From assembly GCA_036874045.1 (NCBI GenBank), contig CM072344.1:9520501-9584500 (forward strand): DNA of 64,000 nucleotides, read 5' to 3'. Below the pieces are notes generated by a model. The model did no database searches. It was not told the DNA's origin and was given only the letters and a program-made list of their open reading frames with translations. The position numbers were made by a program, and so were the translations under genes. Shown here one piece after another: positions 57,731 through 64,000 of this stretch. The stretch is from Cymodocea nodosa. Lineage: Eukaryota > Streptophyta > Magnoliopsida > Alismatales > Cymodoceaceae. How positions within the stretch are numbered: position 1 is the stretch's first letter; each line of letters starts with the position of its first letter.

Positions 57731-60490
57731 AGTGGTATTAGAGCTTTGTTAATAATCTTTGATATAAAATCGATACTAACTTTTTTAATATCATTGCTTA
57801 TTTTGCCTTCCTTGTTTTTAAATAGAAATTAATATTTGAGCATACTCCTAAACTTCATGATTTAAGGCTCAAATTGTTTTAAAGTTTTTAAATTGTTTAA
57901 AATCAAATAGGTTGAAAAATCTAAGGTAATATGGCTATTGGAAATGGTAATTTTTCTTTGTATGAAGACCAAAATCTTAATCGTCCTCCTTTATTTGATG
58001 GAATACATTTTGAATATTGGAAATATAGGATGACAGTCTTTCTTCAAAGTATAGATCATAAGTTATGATTCATGATTTGCAAACCATATACTCCGTTAAC
58101 TATCCCTTATAATACTTGGACAATTACTAAAAAAGAAAATGAAACTCTGAATGCTAAAGACTTAAATATTTTATTTTGTGCATTGAGTTATGAACAGTTC
58201 AATAAAGTGTCAGCATATAAATCTGCTTATGAGGTGTAGCATGCATTAGAAGTTTCACATGAAAGTACTTCTCAAGTTAAAGAGACTAAGATTAACATGT
58301 TAATTCATAAGTATGAACTCTTTAAGATGCATTAAGATGAAAATATTTCTGAGATGTTTTCCAGATTCCTTGATATCATAAACTCTTTAAAATGCTTAGG
58401 AAAGAATTTTGAACAAAATGATTTGGTGAGGAAAATTCTTAGATCCCTAAGTTCTAAATGGTCTTAGAAAGTGACATCAATTAAGGAATCACGAGATTTA
58501 AATGTTTATACTATAAATGAACTTATAGGAAATTTAACAGCTTATGAAGTTCAATTAAATGAATCACTAAGTCACAACAAACTAAAAATGAAGAAAGAAA
58601 TAGCCTTCGGAATTAATTTAGATTCTAATATATCTACTGATGCTGACGAAGATTTGACTTTGTTGACTAGGAAATTCAAGAAAGCATGGAAAGCTAGGAA
58701 ACAGCAAAGGAATAGAAATGATAAACCCTCAACGTCAAAATCACAAGAATTCTTCATCTAGAAAGTATGTATGTTACAATTGCAAGAAACTTAGACATCT
58801 TTCTCCAGATTGTCCTATAAGGAAAAATGAAAAGCAAAGTAGGACAAATCAGAAGAAGACGACTCAAAAAACTTAGAAAATTTTTACAAGAAAAAGGCTT
58901 TGAAGGTCACTTGGGATGACACGTCTGAAGAGTTTGAATCTGAGGAATCATCATCAAAATCTTCACATTCAGAAGGAGAACAAGAGTTAGAAGACGTTGC
59001 TCATGTGTGCTTCATGGCAGATGAGTCTGAGGTAATATCTGACCCTGAAAGTTTTTCAGATTTCAACTTTGATGAATTATTATGTGCTTATCATGTGTTA
59101 TTACAAAAACTTAAAGTTTGTAAACTAGAAAATAAGAATATTAGAAACTCTTTATCCATTGTGGAAGAAGAAAATTGTTTCTTGTCTACTACTTTAGAAA
59201 AGTTTAAGTGTGATAATGAAAATCATGTTAGAGATTTGCATAAATTTAGATTTAATGAATGTCTCTTGCATGAACAAATACAGAATACAAATGCTAAAAA
59301 ATTAAAAATAGAATCTAAAAATGAAATGTTGAGAAAGTAAATAAATAATCTTGAGTTAGAAATTGACAGATTAAAAATGAGAGAGCTAGATTTAAATTCT
59401 ACCATTGAGAAATGGAATTTAAGTCAAACTAAGTTAGACAAACTAACTAGTACCCCTACAGTGTCATATAAATTTGGCTTAGGATTTGATTATCCTAAAT
59501 ATCTTGAATCTCAAGCCCGTAAAAGATTTTTTAGTTATAGTTCAAGTAAATCTAAGACTAAAATTCCTTTTATTATGAAACAAGGTAATAAATATGTAGA
59601 AGTAGGTAATTCAAGGGATGAATCATGTAGTAATAATAATATAAACCAATGTGATTTATCTAAATGTACTTCTAATATGACTATCAATGTTTCTAAAAAT
59701 CTTGTTTTGGAAATTCAGTCACTAATATTTCAAAAATGTGAAACAATCATAGTAAACTGAAAATTCAAAAATCTAAGCATGAAATTCAAAACTCTAGTGT
59801 TAGACCAATTACTGATTTTACTTGTTCTTTATTTGAAAATTCTTGTGTAGAAAAAGATTTTGTATGTACTGAAAATTCGAATACAAGTACAAAATCTTGG
59901 TATGAACTTACTGAAATGTATGAGCATGACCAAAATAAATGAACATCTGATAAAAATCAGCTTGGTCTTGGTTATACTACATCTGAAAACAAAAAGAATG
60001 ATTATAAGAGCAATAATGTTATAAGTATGATGCTAATGATAAATCATTAGTACTTACAACTAATAAGAATGTAAATGATAATGTTAAACTATTTTTAAAC
60101 AAAAAGAAGAAATATGTGTTTAATGAACTTGGTCCTCAACAACATTGGGTACCAAGAAACAGTTCTTAATTTGTTTTGCAGGAGGAAACAACATCAAAAT
60201 GGATCTTAGATAGTGGAGCATCAAGTCACAAGACCGGACAGAAGAGTCTACTGAAAAATTTTACAAATACCAAGAAAGGAAATGTTACATTTGGAAACAA
60301 AAGTAAGGATAAAATCATAGGTATGGGCAATGATCAAATAACTCCTTCTTGTATTATTTGGAATGTACTATATGTAGAAAACCTAGGATTTAATTTGCTA
60401 AGTGTTATAAAACTAACTGATAATGGATATTATGTATTATTTGAAGATGATGTATGCAAAATTATTGATAAAAGTACAGATGAACTTAAG
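57731..60490 (+). pseudogene. Second family-D internal region: gag and start of protease
   Basis: From the primer site through gag (ATG 57931) to the protease (WILDSGASSHKTG at about 60200), ending abruptly at about 60490 in LTR sequence. Nearly identical to 46235-49005. It shares in-frame stops with the first copy: TGA 58066-58068 (46560-46562) and TAG 58465-58467 (46959-46961), at the same distances from the ATG. It also has its own stops (GTGTAGCATG near 58237; CATTAAGAT near 58333). The zinc knuckle at about 58770-58815 (CYNCKKLRHLSPDCP) is kept apart from a Gly-to-Arg change. Confidence 0.87.
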
Positions 60491-61860
60491 TTAACCTGTG
60501 TTTTTATTGAAAAGTATGATATGTTTTAATGTTATATTTTTTGTATCATGAACAATGCACATTTAGACAACTCATTAAGTTAGAGTGTTATTTATATAAA
60601 GGTCACATGAGAACTAGTTGAGTTAGAGGCTTAAAGGTTAAAATAGGTCACGTGAGAACTCGTTAAGTTAGTGAGTAAAAGAGTAGACGAGCTCGTTAAG
60701 TTAGTATTGTACACGTGGTGAAATTAAAGGTTACGAATGTTATGTTGTATCAGGTGAGTTGTGCATGTTTAACTCGTTAAATTAACATAACTGCATGTAT
60801 TGAGTTACTACATTGAACACTAAGGCAACGTGTTAGGTTAGCGTTATGAACTTAAGTTGTTATTTTTGTACGTGGTAAAATTCTTATTATAAAAATATTT
60901 GTTTATTACTAGTTCGTTGAGTTATTTGTAACACAACGGAGTTGGTTCGTTGAGTTATCGTAACACCATGAAGCTAGTTTGTTAAGTTAGCGTAACACTA
61001 TGGACTTAGTTTGTTGAGTTCGCTACAATACTTGTCACGTGAGTTGTCACATGAGAAACTGGTTAAGTTAGAAACGTTAAGTTATATATGTACTTGTTTT
61101 ACTTGTTTAGTTAATATTAACACAATGACTTATTATTACACTTGATGAAAAATTTTAGACGAGAAAGTTTATTTTGTAGGAAATTTTTCAAAGATCTAGG
61201 ATTGATGATTAAAGAAAATTTGAAATGTAAACATGGGTCAGAACGTGTGTATTTCGATGAAGAAAAAAAGAAGACGTGAAGAAGTGGAAAACTGGTAGTG
61301 ATTAAACGTGGAGGATATGCATGAAGTGAAGATATAATACAAAAGGCATAGAATTCTCGTTGATCAGTTATCCCTACACACCAAACGAAAAATCTTTTCA
61401 GGGATCAAAAACACCTTTCGGGGAAAAGCTCTCAGATGGAAGAAAATTCAGTGTTGTAGAAAAAGGTAATATTTATGTCACTGAAGATCTGAAGTATCAA
61501 AAGAAAGGAAATTCGGTGAAGTAGAGACAGTCAGATATTCGTCACTGAAGAATTGCTCAAGAAGAAAAAGAAGAAGAAGAAGAAGAAAGATCTCAAACAG
61601 GAAGATATATTTTAAATTCTACAAATTAGTTTTCTCTATTTGCAGTTGTGAAATTGTATAGATGAAATATGGTATCGATATATAATTGCATCTACAATTT
61701 CTAAGGAGAATTGAATTGTATATTGTAATTGAAACCTTGAATAAAAATGATTTTATGAAAATAGTGTCTCGACTTGTTTTTGAGTTTTGAAGTTTCAACT
61801 ATAATCGAAAATGTTGAAAAACACAATTCACCCCTTCTTGTGTAGCCATACGATCCTACA
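60490..61860 (+). repeat. Family-D LTR 3 (5' truncated)
   Basis: Lacks about the first 200 bp. The junction with gag-pol lies in TTAAGTT (60486-60492), present in both parents. The TATA box is mutated (TACAAAAGG, 61338-61346). (GAA)6 near 61570. Ends CGATCCTACA. Confidence 0.83.
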
Positions 61861-64000
61861 TCAATGCGTATAGTTATGCTAACTTAATAAGTTATACATG
61901 TGCAGTTCACGTGATATACTAAAACATTTAATTTCAACACGTGTATAATTCTAACTTAACAAGTTCAAATATTTCAGATACTTATGAACCTAACTATCTG
62001 ATGCTCAGATGCATTTCAGATAGTTACCAGATAACTTACCGAACATTCACTTAAGTCATACATTAAGGTTACGACACGTGTACTCTAGGAAATAAAATAT
62101 TTTTTAAGCATTTAAAACATAACTATCCGGTACATGTAATATAACTCTTTGAAATAACAGAAAATTCAGAGACATAAGAATTTTAAAGCCTGTAACTTAC
62201 CGATAGTTCAGAAATATACTTAATTAACGTTAATTTCTTGAATTTATGTAGATTATTTCATTAAAGCATATAACAGTGCAATTATAACATAATGGTGTAA
62301 TTCTCATATGATAAGCTAAATATTATGCAATTTACCATCATTTAAGCGTAAATATTATGCACTATTTCATTCTGAACACTTCTCCCATACTTAAATTTTG
62401 CTAGTCCCTTAGCAAATAACTAAGATCTAATTAATTGGTCTTTCTAAAGTGCTAGAATTAATTCTTCATTTTGTAACTTCAGAATACATAGCTTAGATTA
62501 ATGTAAAGATATTCTGTATTAATTCTGTAATTTAACTTAACATTGTTTTCTCCTCTTCAACCTGCAAATATATTTAAAACATATGTAAATTACAAACAAA
62601 ATATATTAGCATCACATAGGTGGTAATTATATTATCATTTTTTTCTCAAACATCTATCATCCTAAATTTCCCAATATAATTTCTAAAATAAATTTCAACT
62701 ACATACGAATCAAAACACAATCCAACTCAATATGATTAAAACAAGAAGAATAATGAATTGTATCTCTGATTAACAACTTCAAAAGTCTAATCTAAATTCA
62801 TAATTCAGCAATCTTAGATAACAGAAAATATACTTGATTCAAAAGATATCTGTATTTCACAAAACACTTTTATCTTTTTAGAATAGTATATGCATACTTG
62901 TACTTTAAAAGTTAATTTGAAAAGCTTGAATCATACAAGAGCTTTCTAGTGTACCCATGTATCGAGCTTTCAGTCAACAATCTTAGATCTGATCAGGATC
63001 TTAGGTTGCTAGATTTAAAGAGTCCTTTTTCAGGTCAATAATCCTTACATATCTATCTATTCAAGTACAAAAGGTTTGTGATCAAACAAGTCAATAAACT
63101 CTCAAAGTTTTTCTCTTTTTTCTTTCTTTTTCTTTTCAACACAATATATATACATATTTCATTAATACAGATGCTATAAAACACAAATCTCATATAATCT
63201 TGCTTCTATAATTTACTGAAAACATGAATCCATATCAATAAGCTCATACTTTTGCTGTAGTTTAATAAGATTTACCTATAAATCATTCTACAAGTTTAAT
63301 CAATCAAATCAAATGTATCCTTGATTATATGTATTTCACTTAATCCAAAAATTAACATTTCAGCTCTTTCAAGATTTTAGATCATTTACTAAGTTTCAGT
63401 TAAGCATTCTAATTTCTTTTAAAATCGTGAAACTGTTAAACTCATAAAATTCAGCAAAAACATAAGATACTATATCATATTTGTATAATAGTAAAATTTT
63501 GTAGCATCTTATATAAAATAACATTCAAATAGTTACAATGTTGTTTTTTTTATAGTTTCAATCTTCAGATAGTTATAGGAAATTGTAGTGAGTTATAGCA
63601 AATTCAAAAAAAAAAATTTCAATTTCCAAAGAATTCTGCAGCACCATCTTAGTTCCTTTAATTAACAAAATTACTTAGCTTTAATCTAATTACCTCCCCC
63701 CATACCTACATTTTGCATTGTCCTCAATGTAAAAGATTTTACAATAAATACATTAAATGTAGCAGGCATGAATATTGTTTCGTTGATTTAGCACCTAACT
63801 CAATGAACTTAATTCGTTGAGTTAATGAATAACTCCACGAACTCAGTTTAAATGTAAATTTAGGCTAAGTAATTAATTACATACCTTGCTCTTTTGTATC
63901 TCTTTCAATATCTTCTGACTTTTGATTCTGAAAAACTTTTCATTCACAAATAAAAGCAGAATATATAACAAAATAACAAAACATAAATTGTTAAATTAGT
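61861..64000 (-). mobile_element. Family-T retrotransposon, 3' LTR end and adjacent internal region (partial)
   Basis: 61861-62378 matches the right part of the solo T LTR (about 34314-34670) in the same orientation and ends TCTGAACA. The minus strand just inside reads AAGTATGGGAGAAG, a polypurine tract, so this is the 3' LTR of a minus-strand element whose internal region runs to the window edge. 62379-64000 has no open frame of note; a second purine block (minus strand GGTATGGGGGGAGG) lies near 63695-63708. The rest of the element is off-window. Confidence 0.7.

Larger units (their letters stand above)
45074..61860 (+). mobile_element. Family-D Sirevirus-like tandem array (LTR-int-LTR-int-LTR)
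   Basis: Layout: 5'-truncated LTR 45074-46234; internal region 46235-56155 with gag-pol and a downstream ORF; complete LTR 56156-57730; second internal region 57731-about 60490 (gag to protease only); 5'-truncated LTR about 60490-61860. The primer sites (AGTGGTATCAGAGC at 46235, AGTGGTATTAGAGC at 57731) follow the LTR ends CCTACA exactly. Sharing one LTR between two internal regions is the usual result of unequal recombination between LTRs. It is enclosed by reverse-oriented T LTR pieces. Confidence 0.87.

Noticed and set aside
1-64000. tRNA and rRNA genes
   Set aside because: No cloverleaf with a GGTTCGA(A/T)-type B box or rRNA segment was seen. The tRNA-related sequences are only retrotransposon primer sites.

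Overview
This window is nuclear DNA of a flowering plant. The evidence is one spliced host gene with GT-AG introns, very AT-rich intergenic DNA, and about 40 kb of nested plant transposable elements (PIF/Harbinger DNA transposons, Ty1/Copia retrotransposons including Sirevirus-like ones, and a LINE scrap). The species cannot be told from the sequence.

Left part (1-25,600): a single host gene on the minus strand, a homologue of BLISTER (BLI), the coiled-coil partner of Polycomb repressive complex 2. Twelve exons can be placed with matching reading phases from the ATG at 25338 down to 2136, giving 670 codons. The C-terminal end lies beyond the left edge. Its introns are swollen. Intron 6 (8890-21828, 12.9 kb) carries Copia-A (9334-18219), which is itself split by the reverse-oriented Copia-B (10467-14306), all inside an older duplicated AT-rich intron segment. 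Intron 8 carries a LINE fragment and an LTR-like block. The left-most intron carries the 3' part of a PIF/Harbinger element.

Middle (25,600-44,470): the BLI upstream region and AT-rich intergenic DNA, then Copia-C (from 27931), a Sirevirus-like element. Its 5' LTR was split by a complete 7.2-kb PIF/Harbinger element (28576-35742), which was later hit by a solo LTR of another family (here 'T', 32805-34670). The gag region of Copia-C was hit by a solo LTR of family 'D' (37935-39530). Target-site duplications support each of these insertions. The undisturbed 3' LTR of Copia-C gives the empty site for the PIF insertion.

Right part (44,470-64,000): pieces of a reverse-oriented family-T element enclose a tandem family-D array: truncated LTR, gag-pol, extra ORF, LTR, second gag, LTR (about 45074-61860). 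The two gag copies share two in-frame stop codons. The extra ORF downstream of pol carries what looks like a 'putative plant transposon protein' domain. The D LTRs hold clusters of a 14-bp motif, partly paired with CACGTG, and part of this region is shared with family T.

Only BLI appears to be a functional gene. Every transposon gene seen has stops, frameshifts or lost catalytic residues. No tRNA, rRNA, CRISPR or bacterial-type signals were seen.
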